A stretch of DNA of 8,946 nucleotides from Gammaproteobacteria bacterium (GTDB lineage: Bacteria; Pseudomonadota; Gammaproteobacteria; BMS3Bbin11): NCBI GenBank assembly GCA_030636465.1, contig DAOVWW010000041.1:1-8946 (forward strand), written 5' to 3'. Below the pieces are notes generated by a model, which ran no database searches, was not told the DNA's origin, and saw nothing but the letters and a program-made list of their open reading frames with translations. Made by a program: the position numbers and the translations under genes. Shown piece after piece: positions 1 through 7,031 of this stretch (positions are counted from its first letter, which is position 1; the number at the start of each line of letters is the position of its first letter).

Positions 1-2
1 AC

Positions 3-791
3 CCCCGCCTGGCACATGATGGAAAGGGAAGTATCATTCGTAAATTGTCAGAAGTATGGAATCCCCGTTTGACGATAATGAATACTCAGCGGCTTAGAGC
101 GAATACAAAAGATGATGTAGAGGTGTCGCCAGAAGGAGAAGTGACTTATCGCTTGCATGTATTTGGTGATTTTTCACAACCTCTGGACTTACAGAAATTC
201 CCGAGAGACAGTCATACTTTCGAGGTGCCTGTGGTGGCTGCCGGTTATAGAGCAGGAGAAATTATTTTTTCACCCATTACGGAGGCTGACTCATTTATAG
301 CGGAAAAACTATCCGTTGCTGACTGGAAGATTAGCAATATGCAGTCGGCCTCTCGTGAGGTCGTGCTGGCGAATGGAATAAAACTTCCCGGGTTTGTTTT
401 TAGTTTTGAAGGGGAGCGGCTGGTTCATCATTACGTGGTGAAAGCCATGCTTCCTCTGGCCTTGATCGTCATGATGTCATGGGTGGTGTTCTGGATAGAC
501 CCGAAACAGATACCCAGTCAGTTAAGTGTTGCGGTGACGACGGTTTTAACATTGATTGCTTATCACATTGCATTATCCGGGCGTTTGCCTGAGATACCCT
601 ATCTGACCATAATGGATAAATTTTTATTCAGTTCGACCCTGATGGTTTTTATGAGTCTTATCGAAGTGGTCATTACTTCACATTTTTCCAGTACAAATCG
701 TTTAAATACAGCGAGAAAAATTGATAAAACCGCCAGGTGGTTTTTTCCATTGCTTTTTTTACTGGCAACGGGTGCTTCTTTTTCATTGTGA
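3..791 (+). CDS. Pentameric ligand-gated ion channel (Cys-loop receptor superfamily), 5' end missing
   Basis: This is a prokaryotic homologue of neurotransmitter-gated channels: a homopentamer in the inner membrane whose extracellular (periplasmic) beta domain gates a central pore. The frame is open from base 3 for 262 codons, so the gene is cut at its start; a TTG at 45 is internal, because the upstream codons still read as channel sequence and the family is usually over 300 residues. Visible landmarks, numbered from base 3, are WNPR (residues 19-22), the FPRD motif of the Cys-loop (66-69) with no cysteine anywhere, M1 (about 141-164, ending SWVVFWID), M2 from PSQL (171-174) to RLPEIPY, M3, and M4 near the C-terminus (ARWFFPLLFLLATGASF). 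The M2 segment aligns without gaps to ELIC from the 1' to the 23' position as I remember ELIC. It lies 94 bp before the SQR-like gene on the same strand. The ligand cannot be read from the sequence. Confidence 0.93.
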   Translation, partial: PRLAHDGKGSIIRKLSEVWNPRLTIMNTQRLRANTKDDVEVSPEGEVTYRLHVFGDFSQPLDLQKFPRDSHTFEVPVVAAGYRAGEIIFSPITEADSFIAEKLSVADWKISNMQSASREVVLANGIKLPGFVFSFEGERLVHHYVVKAMLPLALIVMMSWVVFWIDPKQIPSQLSVAVTTVLTLIAYHIALSGRLPEIPYLTIMDKFLFSSTLMVFMSLIEVVITSHFSSTNRLNTARKIDKTARWFFPLLFLLATGASFSL

Positions 792-885
792 GAAAGTCAC
801 TGATCTGAATCACCTGTAGATATAAACTGTTCAAATTAAAACACTCTAAACTTAACAAGAACCTCTTAAGAATCTGGAAAGAAAA
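792..885. promoter_or_regulatory. Intergenic spacer with an imperfect FNR-like palindrome (801-814)
   Basis: This is the short gap between the channel gene and the SQR-like gene. Bases 801-814 read CTGAT-CTGA-ATCAC, which keeps 8 of the 10 defined positions of the FNR consensus TTGAT-N4-ATCAA, with a perfectly symmetric TGAT/ATCA core. A TATAAA at 822-827 could serve as a -10 element, but no good -35 lies at the right distance. A GGAAAG at 876-881 is a plausible ribosome binding site, four bases before the ATG at 886. No terminator hairpin with a T-run follows the channel gene, so the two genes may be cotranscribed. Two-mismatch matches to FNR arise easily by chance, so this stays tentative. 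Confidence 0.25.
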
Positions 886-2025
886 ATGACTTCACCTGTA
901 AAGATTACTGTGGCGGGAGCCGGTTTTGCAGCAATTACCGGTTTGAAAGAACTGCGTAAAAACCTGCCTGATGCTGAACTAACGCTGGTGGCTCCAAAGC
1001 CGGAGTTTATCTACCTGCCAAGCTTAATATGGGTGCCATATGGCTTGCGTAAAAGTGAGGATCTTCGTTTTGATATACGCCCGTTGCTGAAAGAACTGAA
1101 AGTGAATTTCGTTGCTGGCACGGTGACCGGTATTTCAGATGATGGCCGGGTTCTAAAAACGGATAATGGTGTAGTCGAGAACGATGCATTGCTAATTGCA
1201 ACGGGTGGCAGGTTTATAAAGAAGCTACCCGGTATAGAAAATGCGATCACCATTTGTGAAGGTATTTCTGCAGCAGAGGCTATGGGTGAAAAAATAAATG
1301 CGATGTCATCTGGCACGATAGCCCTTGGCTTTGGTGGCAACCCAAAAGAGCCTTCTGCTATGCGCGGCGGGCCAATGTTTGAACTGTTATTTGGTCTTGA
1401 TACCTGGCTCAGGAAACAGGGTAAACGTGACCAGGTTAAACTGGTGTTTTTTAATCCAGCCCCTGCTCCCGGTAAACGCCTGGGTGAAAAAGCAGTAAAG
1501 GGTCTGATGGCAGAAATGAAAAAACGGGGTATCGAAACTCATCTGGGCCACAAGATTCAGTCGTTTGAAAATAATATTGTTAAGACCGAAGGTGGAGAAA
1601 TCCCTGCTGATCTCATTTTATTTATGCCGGGCATGACTGGCCCTGCCTGGATACAGGATTCACCGATGATATTATCTGATGGTGGTTTCATTAAGGCAGA
1701 TGGTATGGCTCAGGCTGAAAATATGGAACGGGTCTATGTGGCAGGCGATGCGGGCAGTTATCCCGGGCCCGACTGGATGCCCAAGCAGGCACATATGGCA
1801 GACCTACAGGCTAAGGCTGCAGCGGAGAATATAGCCTTGAACCTTGCTGGAAAATCGGCGACTGAAAAGTTCAAGGTGGAGTTGGTTTGCATAGTCGATA
1901 CTCTGGATAAGGGCATCCTGGTCTACCGCAGTGAGTCACGATCGCTTGTGTTGCCGTCAATGAGAATAATGCATTGGGCGAAGTCGTTATTTGAAAAAAT
2001 ATATTTACGAGGCCTTAAAAAGTAA
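886..2025 (+). CDS. SQR-superfamily FAD-dependent pyridine-nucleotide-type oxidoreductase, atypical cysteine set
   Basis: This is a flavoprotein related to sulfide:quinone oxidoreductases, which oxidise sulfide at the cytoplasmic membrane face and pass electrons to quinone. The N-terminal dinucleotide fold is clear (VAGAGFAA, glycines 11 and 13), as are the YLPSLIWVPYG segment at 43-53, the ATGG motif at 105-108 and the FAD-binding VYVAGDAG at 283-290. The C-terminus (about 355-376) looks like the amphipathic membrane-binding helix of SQRs. Only two cysteines exist: C124 in ITICEG and C335 in VELVCIVD. They match the first and third redox cysteines of classical SQR; the central one, expected just before GP in the MRGGPMFE region (159-166), is absent. 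The protein has 379 residues, within the range I would expect for the family, and no secretion signal, which argues against flavocytochrome c sulfide dehydrogenase. Sulfide oxidation is therefore likely but unproven; another quinone reductase activity is possible. Confidence 0.85.
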   Translation: MTSPVKITVAGAGFAAITGLKELRKNLPDAELTLVAPKPEFIYLPSLIWVPYGLRKSEDLRFDIRPLLKELKVNFVAGTVTGISDDGRVLKTDNGVVENDALLIATGGRFIKKLPGIENAITICEGISAAEAMGEKINAMSSGTIALGFGGNPKEPSAMRGGPMFELLFGLDTWLRKQGKRDQVKLVFFNPAPAPGKRLGEKAVKGLMAEMKKRGIETHLGHKIQSFENNIVKTEGGEIPADLILFMPGMTGPAWIQDSPMILSDGGFIKADGMAQAENMERVYVAGDAGSYPGPDWMPKQAHMADLQAKAAAENIALNLAGKSATEKFKVELVCIVDTLDKGILVYRSESRSLVLPSMRIMHWAKSLFEKIYLRGLKK

Positions 2026-2054
2026 TGACGGGGCTTTTGTATCCCGGGCTGCTG

Positions 2055-5000
2055 TTAATTGGACTCGTCCCCAAGTAGTTTGTGCAAATTATCAATAATG
2101 CTGTGACGCAGTTCTTTTAACTCCTCTGCAATGGAATATAGCTGTTTGTTCTTGCCATTAGACAGGAGTTCTGGAACCGCTTGGCAGAGATCATGCAGTT
2201 GTTTATGCATGACGCTCACATGATTGAATACAGGCGATTGGTCATAGTGTTTCACCCCTTCTCCCGCTAACCACTTGCCAAACTCACAGGCCTGGTGGTC
2301 TTCGATATTCTCCGGTAATAAAGAAGTGGCTTCATGTTCGATGGCATTTATCACACGGGCGACAACTTTGTGGTGTTCTACGGCCATCATCAGTAATGAA
2401 AAGTCTGCTGAAGCCTGACCTGTCAGGCCTGAGGCTTTCCATTCAGGCGGAAGCTTAAAGTTATTTATCCATACGGGTAGATTTTCAGCCGGCATTGGTC
2501 GGGCAATAACATAACCCTGAGCCAGGTCGCAGCCAAGTTTCAACAGCAAGGACCCTTGCTCTATGGTCTCCACACCTTCAGCAATAGGGGTGCGGTGGAA
2601 AGCATTAGCCAGACCCAGTATGCCTTCCGTGATGGCCAGGTTATCCGGATCATTAAGCAAATTGTTGACAAAGCTCTTATCAATCTTAAGCACTGTTGCC
2701 GGCAGGTTTTTAAGATAAGTTAAAGAGGAATAACCTGTACCAAAATCATCGAGAGAGAATGTCACACCAAGTTTAATACACTCCTCCATGATCTGGCGAA
2801 CATGAGCAATGTCATGCAGGGCTGTTGATTCCAGTATCTCCAGTTCCAGTTCTTTTGCAGGTATGTCGGCAAATTCTGAAAGTAGAAGACTTAGTGTTGA
2901 ACAAAATTGAGAGTGTTGAAATTGCTGAGGTGCGATATTGACACTTACCTGAATTTCCAGACCTTCGTCCTTCCAGTGTCGCATTTGCAGCATGGACTGG
3001 CGTAAAACCCAGTTTCCAAGATCAATGATGAGCTTACAGTCCTCTATGAACGGTAGAAACTCAGCGGGTCTTAACAGGCCTTTTTCTGGATGTTGCCAGC
3101 GAATCAGGGCCTCTACACCCACTACTTCTCCGGTACGCATGTTGACTTTTGGCTGGTAGTGCAGACAGAACTGATCTTCGATTAATGCATTATTAATTTC
3201 TTGTTGCAGTGCCAGTGTAGAGGTTGCTTTTTGGTCGTCTGTGGGATCAAAGAAGTTGTAGCGGCTCTTACCCTGTCGCTTGGCGACATACATTGCCTGA
3301 TCTGCATGGCGCAGCAAAGTATCTGCTTCACCCGTGTCCAGCGGGTGCAGTGAGACACCGATGCTCGCTGATAGAGTGATAGTGGCACCAGGAAGTTCAT
3401 ATGCCTGTGAAATTGACTGCAAGATACGGTCAAGTACCTGTTCCAGCTCTTCTACATTGTTGAGATCAAGGATCAGTAAAACGAATTCATCACCACCCAG
3501 ACGGGCGATAGTATCACCGAAACGAAGAATTTCCTGAAGACGCCTGGCCACCTCAATCAATACCTCGTCACCCACTTCATGGCCGTGGGTGTCGTTGATA
3601 GGTTTGAAGCTGTCGAGGTCAAGATAACAGACGGCCATCAGTGAATCATGCCGTTCTGCCTGAGTCAGGGCCTGTTGCATCCGATCCCTTAGTAACAGTC
3701 GATTGGGTAGTCCTGTCAGGGCATCATTATAGGCAATCCGTTCCAGTTCAGCTTCGTGTTCTTTCAGGTAGGTATTATCGTAGAAGATCGCCACGTAGTT
3801 CAGCACGTTACTCTGGTCGTCATGTACGGCATTGATGCTTAGCCATTCACTATAAACCTCACCCGTTTTCTTGCGATTCCAAATCTCACCTTTCCAGCTA
3901 CCGGACGTAGTCAATAACTGCCACATCTCAGTATAAAACATTGCTTCCTGTATGCCCGAGCTGAAGAGACTGGGGTTGGAACCAAGTATTTCATCACGGG
4001 TGTAACCGGTCAGCTTAATACAGGCAGGGTTGACGTCAATAATGCAGGCATTGGCATCAGTAATGATAATTCCTTCCTGTGAATGAGCAAAAACACTGGC
4101 AGAGAGGCGAACTTGTTCATGTATGGTCTTTTGCTCAGTGACATCTTCCGCGATGCCATCGATCGAGGTCACCACCCCGGTTTCATCTCTGACAGGATGA
4201 GAGGAAACACGTATCGTACGCTTCTCTCCATCCTGATGAATGAAATGCATCTCAAACTGGACAAAGTCAGCTTTTCCTTCTGTCTGTTTAATGGCGCGAG
4301 CCTGTGAAAGCTTTATATCTTCCGGTAACCAGTTAACCTGCTCTGCCCAGGGTTTGCCCATTACTTCATCTTTTGACAAGCCGAAGACGGATGTAATGCC
4401 ATCGCTGACGTAGGTCAGTTCCCCGCTGAGGCCTTTGTGGCTATAGATAACAAATTTATCCCCAATATCATCTGCCAGTCTCTGGTATTTTTCCTGGGCC
4501 TTCTGCTGGTCGAGTGCAGCCTGTTTACGAGTGCTAATATCAAGATGGATACCACGCATCCATAGTGGCTTATTATCTCTACCCCATTCAGTGATGCGTC
4601 CCCGGTCGTGGATCCAGACCCAGTGACCGGCTTTATGCTTCATGCGGAAATCGGCTTCGTAGTCGTTTCTTTTTCCATCGAAATGATCCTGCAGGATATC
4701 TTGTGTAAGCTGTATATCTTCAGGGTGGGTCAGATCAACCCAGGTCTGTATGTTAGTAGGGGATAGTTCCGCAAGCTTATAGCCCAGGATGCTAGCCCAA
4801 TGTTCGTTGAATCTAGTCTTACCGGTCTGAATGTTCCACTCCCAGGTTCCTGCTCGGGTGGAATCTATAATATCCTGTACACGCTTTGCCTCATGACTGC
4901 TTTGCTTCTGCTGTCTACTCAGCTGCCTGTTTCGATAGGCAAGTAACCAGATCAGGAAGATGACAATAACCAGCAATAATATTATGAAGCTTAGTTCGTT

Positions 5001-5174
5001 TTTATGCTCTATCCAGGTATCACGGAAAGTAAGGCCAGGCGGCGTATTAAACAGGGGCTGTTTCAAAGTTTGCTCGGTTTTTTCCGTCGCCGGGGTTTGA
5101 GTAGGTGAAACGAAGCCTGTAATGCTCACAAGGAGTGCCAAAAATAACAGCAGTATGAGAAGAGATTGTTTCAC
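2055..5174 (-). CDS. Membrane PAS-PAS-PAS-GGDEF-EAL-CZB cyclic-di-GMP enzyme
   Basis: This is a bifunctional candidate for making and degrading c-di-GMP. The order is: hydrophobic segment (4-22, signal or membrane helix), short external stretch (23-60), membrane helix (61-80), and PAS domains at about 100-216, 225-347 and 355-470. GGDEF spans about 475-640 with D519, N527, D536 and the motif at 560-564, plus an RxxD inhibitory site at 551-554. EAL spans about 655-905 with E688-A-L, N746, E779, DD 809-810, K830, E866 and Q886, the full set expected for Mg-dependent hydrolysis. Residues 925-1035 resemble a CZB domain: H934/H935, then H960-xx-C963 leading into FGKWL, then H990 and H994. The GTG start at 5174 is chosen because an in-frame stop lies five codons upstream and the hydrophobic segment follows directly; the ribosome binding site is weak. 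It converges on the SQR-like gene with a 29-bp gap and diverges from the gene at 5541. Confidence 0.95.
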   Translation of the reverse strand: MKQSLLILLLFLALLVSITGFVSPTQTPATEKTEQTLKQPLFNTPPGLTFRDTWIEHKNELSFIILLLVIVIFLIWLLAYRNRQLSRQQKQSSHEAKRVQDIIDSTRAGTWEWNIQTGKTRFNEHWASILGYKLAELSPTNIQTWVDLTHPEDIQLTQDILQDHFDGKRNDYEADFRMKHKAGHWVWIHDRGRITEWGRDNKPLWMRGIHLDISTRKQAALDQQKAQEKYQRLADDIGDKFVIYSHKGLSGELTYVSDGITSVFGLSKDEVMGKPWAEQVNWLPEDIKLSQARAIKQTEGKADFVQFEMHFIHQDGEKRTIRVSSHPVRDETGVVTSIDGIAEDVTEQKTIHEQVRLSASVFAHSQEGIIITDANACIIDVNPACIKLTGYTRDEILGSNPSLFSSGIQEAMFYTEMWQLLTTSGSWKGEIWNRKKTGEVYSEWLSINAVHDDQSNVLNYVAIFYDNTYLKEHEAELERIAYNDALTGLPNRLLLRDRMQQALTQAERHDSLMAVCYLDLDSFKPINDTHGHEVGDEVLIEVARRLQEILRFGDTIARLGGDEFVLLILDLNNVEELEQVLDRILQSISQAYELPGATITLSASIGVSLHPLDTGEADTLLRHADQAMYVAKRQGKSRYNFFDPTDDQKATSTLALQQEINNALIEDQFCLHYQPKVNMRTGEVVGVEALIRWQHPEKGLLRPAEFLPFIEDCKLIIDLGNWVLRQSMLQMRHWKDEGLEIQVSVNIAPQQFQHSQFCSTLSLLLSEFADIPAKELELEILESTALHDIAHVRQIMEECIKLGVTFSLDDFGTGYSSLTYLKNLPATVLKIDKSFVNNLLNDPDNLAITEGILGLANAFHRTPIAEGVETIEQGSLLLKLGCDLAQGYVIARPMPAENLPVWINNFKLPPEWKASGLTGQASADFSLLMMAVEHHKVVARVINAIEHEATSLLPENIEDHQACEFGKWLAGEGVKHYDQSPVFNHVSVMHKQLHDLCQAVPELLSNGKNKQLYSIAEELKELRHSIIDNLHKLLGDESN

Positions 5175-5335
5175 GAGTTGATCTTTAATCTATCTGGACA
5201 GCTTGTCAGGTGCAGACTTTTTCTTATGTATGTCTGAATTATCTGTGCGGTGGCGACAGGTATATGTGAACAGTGTAGGGCTAGTGGGAAATGCCATGAG
5301 TTTGCGGATAAAGTAAGGTGTATAAGTATATTAGC

Positions 5336-5341
5336 ATATTA
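5336..5341 (-). promoter_or_regulatory. Possible -10 element of the leftward c-di-GMP gene
   Basis: On the minus strand this reads TAATAT, four of six matches to TATAAT. It sits where a -10 hexamer would fall if the FNR-type palindrome at 5365-5378 were centred near -41.5, giving a transcript start near 5329 and a leader of about 155 bases. A competing TATACT (five of six) lies at 5325-5330 on the same strand. Without a mapped transcript start this is only a positional suggestion. Confidence 0.2.
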
Positions 5342-5361
5342 CTACTTACGTTATATTTAAT

Positions 5362-5381
5362 GATTTGATGTGTATCAAATC
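5362..5381. promoter_or_regulatory. FNR/ANR-type operator, perfect consensus
   Basis: The sequence GATTTGAT-GTGT-ATCAAATC is a perfect 8-bp inverted repeat around a 4-base spacer. Its core, TTGAT-N4-ATCAA at 5365-5378, matches the published FNR consensus at all ten defined positions; the related regulators ANR, DNR and Dnr-type NO sensors use nearly the same site. The centre is 197 bp from the leftward start codon at 5174 and 169 bp from the rightward start at 5541. If it acts as a class II activator site (centre at -41.5), the leftward promoter fits better, because an AT-rich -10-like sequence lies where it is needed. The match is seen directly; the regulator's identity and the direction of control are inferred. 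Confidence 0.75.
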
Positions 5382-5540
5382 TTCTTTGAAAATTATTGAC
5401 CGTTCGTTTGAGTGGAGCCAGCCTGGTTTGATAAGAAACACTGCTTCAAGCATAAGTTGTATTCAAGGTTGTATGAATGTTTTACACGACCATCTCTGTA
5501 TACTTCAGTATAGATAACTATTGAGCAGGTAATCACCCGA

Positions 5541-6860
5541 ATGAGAGGAGTGAAGAAGCGTCCCGGTATCCGCTTTAGTACGGGTATGTATTCAGGTCAG
5601 GAAGGTCTACGCGAAGTCATGCCATTCAGACGCTCATGGATAGCTATTTTGTTCATTGCGGTTTTTGCTGCAGCATTCACAGTCCCGGCCATTTTTGCGT
5701 TCATTCAGGCACGTGAAGAATGGGTGCAACTGGATACCTTGTTTGATCTGGTTTCGGCATTATTTCTCAGTGCTTGGTTGTTGGGCTGGTCGATCGCCCC
5801 ACTAATATTGAATACGCTACTCATCATTCTTTTATTCGGGCGCGAAGTACTCTTTGCCCGACAGGGAGTTATTGAGGTCGCCATCGGTATCCCCGGTCTG
5901 ATGTTGATGTTTGAGTATGATGTGGCGAAGATGCGAAATTTGCGTTTTGAAGTACCAGAAAAGAAGTCGGGCAAGTCATGGCGAGGTCCGCATATGACAT
6001 TTGATTTCGATGGAAGAACTGAAAGTTTTGGTTCTGACATTGATGATATGGAGGCCAGTGAGCTGACCAGCCGACTGGCATTGGCGACAGGCAGTACTGT
6101 CCGTCGCGGTAGTATAGACACAGAAAAGCATACAGGCTCCGCAACAGATAGTACTAAAACAGCTCTTGTTAAAAAACTATCAAAATTATTGAGGCATCCA
6201 AATATATCAGGGCATGTAAAAAATCCTTCAGAAGCCGCCTCTTTGAACGTTTTCTCTGATGAGGGTAAGGCTAGCGCTACCGGAATTTTTACTTTTTCGA
6301 CCCTGGTTCTGATTCTTGCAAATCTTGTCCCTATTGTCGGGGCGCTTTATTTTGGTTGGGACCTCGCCAATGTGCTAGTGATTTACTGGGCAGAGAGTGG
6401 CGTTATTGGTTTCTTTAATGTTTGCAAAATAATGGTTATAGGTGGGTGGCCTGCACTGTTTTCAGGGATGTTTTTTATCAGCCACTTCGGTGCCTTTATG
6501 GCGATACACTTTCTGTTTCTAAACCATCTCTTTATCCACGGAGGAGACTCATCATCGATCAAGCTTGAAGAGGTGGCAGATCTTTTCATTAGTTTGTGGC
6601 CAGCACTGGCCGCCTTATTTATTAGTCATGGAATATCATTTATACAGAATTTCATCGGCCATCAGGAATATAAAAATAAAACAGTCGGCAAACAGATTCA
6701 CGAGCCATACCAGCGTATTATTTTTATGCACATGACAATAATCATTGGTGCTTTCATGATATCAATAATCGGTGATTCAACAGTGGTACTGATGCTGGTC
6801 ATTGCAGCGAAGATTGTTATGGATGTCAGGGCGCACGCTAGAGAAAGAAAGTTTAGCTAA
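5541..6860 (+). CDS. Multi-pass membrane protein: PH-like N-terminal part joined to a DUF6498-like C-terminal part
   Basis: The function is unknown. Residues about 33-55 and 74-98 are membrane helices. They are followed by a cytosolic beta-rich stretch (about 101-185: REVL, GIPGLMLMFEYD, MRNLRFE, MTFDFDGRTESFG) that resembles the membrane-attached PH-like domains of bacteria. A polar, low-complexity linker (186-245) leads to about six further helices. These carry landmarks I associate with DUF6498: ANLVPIVGALYFGW (260-273), YWAESGVIGFFNV (282-294), FISHFGAFMAIHF (312-324), SHGISFIQNFIG (362-373) and PYQRIIFMH (389-397). The start is uncertain: ATG 5541 has a weak AGG 11 bases upstream, while ATG 5619 begins MPFRRSW just before the first helix and has AGGAAGG 13 bases upstream. 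It lies between two c-di-GMP genes and may share the FNR-type site with the divergent one. Confidence 0.85.
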   Translation: MRGVKKRPGIRFSTGMYSGQEGLREVMPFRRSWIAILFIAVFAAAFTVPAIFAFIQAREEWVQLDTLFDLVSALFLSAWLLGWSIAPLILNTLLIILLFGREVLFARQGVIEVAIGIPGLMLMFEYDVAKMRNLRFEVPEKKSGKSWRGPHMTFDFDGRTESFGSDIDDMEASELTSRLALATGSTVRRGSIDTEKHTGSATDSTKTALVKKLSKLLRHPNISGHVKNPSEAASLNVFSDEGKASATGIFTFSTLVLILANLVPIVGALYFGWDLANVLVIYWAESGVIGFFNVCKIMVIGGWPALFSGMFFISHFGAFMAIHFLFLNHLFIHGGDSSSIKLEEVADLFISLWPALAALFISHGISFIQNFIGHQEYKNKTVGKQIHEPYQRIIFMHMTIIIGAFMISIIGDSTVVLMLVIAAKIVMDVRAHARERKFS

Positions 6861-6933
6861 CCTGATGAGCGGCACTAAAATCCCGATATGTTGTTTCTTT
6901 TTAAGACTAGACTTATAAAGTAGAGAGAAGTGA

Positions 6934-6966
6934 ACAATAAATCGAATTATTGATGCAATTTATTGT
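6934..6966. repeat. Interrupted inverted repeat ACAATAAAT-N15-ATTTATTGT
   Basis: The two 9-bp arms (6934-6942 and 6958-6966) are perfect reverse complements separated by 15 bases, which puts their centres 24 bp apart, close to two helical turns of about 21 bp but not exact. It could be a binding site for a dimeric or tetrameric regulator of the gene at 7032 or a weak AT-rich stem in the transcript. The right arm overlaps a short TGTCC/GGACA stem (6964-6968 with 6975-6979), so alternative folds are possible. Confidence 0.5.
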
Positions 6967-6979
6967 CCTATTATGGACA

Positions 6980-7004
6980 CTGTGACTACCAGTAGTAGTC
7001 AGAG
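6980..7004 (+). repeat. Hairpin in the leader of the second c-di-GMP gene
   Basis: TGACTAC (6983-6989) pairs perfectly with GTAGTCA (6995-7001) around a five-base loop, and after one G-G mismatch CT/AG (6980-6981 with 7003-7004) extends the stem. No T-run follows, so it is not an intrinsic terminator. It ends 27 bases before the ATG at 7032 and may be an operator or an mRNA structure affecting translation. Confidence 0.45.
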
Positions 7005-7031
7005 AGAATATAAACATTAAAAACTGATCGT

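Larger units (their letters stand above)
5175..5540. other. Divergent intergenic region, 366 bp
   Basis: This spacer separates the starts of the PAS-GGDEF-EAL-CZB gene (leftward) and the PH/DUF6498 membrane gene (rightward), so promoters for both should lie here. It contains a perfect FNR-type palindrome (5362-5381) and a weaker 8-of-10 match, TTGAT-AAGA-AACAC, at 5428-5441. AT-rich blocks at 5321-5345 could hold the leftward promoter. For the rightward gene, TATACT at 5499-5504 resembles a -10 but lacks a well-spaced -35. I saw no convincing small gene, no c-di-GMP (GEMM) riboswitch core and no tRNA in it. Confidence 0.6.
6861..7031. other. Intergenic region before the second c-di-GMP gene
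   Basis: This 171-bp gap separates two genes on the same strand. It is AT-rich, has no intrinsic terminator that I can recognise after the membrane gene, and holds the interrupted inverted repeat and hairpin listed separately. The ATG at 7032 has no clear Shine-Dalgarno sequence in the preceding 15 bases. A promoter for the downstream gene probably lies here, but I cannot place it. Confidence 0.5.

Noticed and set aside
45..47. TTG as the true start of the channel gene
   Set aside because: The same frame is open and channel-like back to base 3, and starting here would remove a large part of the extracellular domain; the gene is simply cut by the window edge.
45..791. Disulfide Cys-loop of eukaryotic receptors in the channel
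   Set aside because: The FPRD loop motif is present but there is no cysteine in the visible protein, as is usual for bacterial members.
1011..1340. Antisense open frame of 109 codons inside the SQR-like gene
   Set aside because: It lies wholly over a well-supported gene and its translation shows no recognisable domain; it is a coding shadow.
2010..2054. Shared terminator between the two convergent genes
   Set aside because: Only a four-base CGGG/CCCG stem with a ten-base loop is visible and no T-run follows it directly on either strand.
5175..5330. c-di-GMP (GEMM) riboswitch in the leader of the GGDEF-EAL-CZB gene
   Set aside because: Reading the leader on the minus strand, I found neither the conserved GEMM core nor its tetraloop and receptor helices.
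5705..6121. Antisense open frame of 138 codons inside the PH/DUF6498 gene
   Set aside because: It is covered by a gene with clear membrane and family motifs on the other strand, and its own product is serine- and arginine-rich without a domain.
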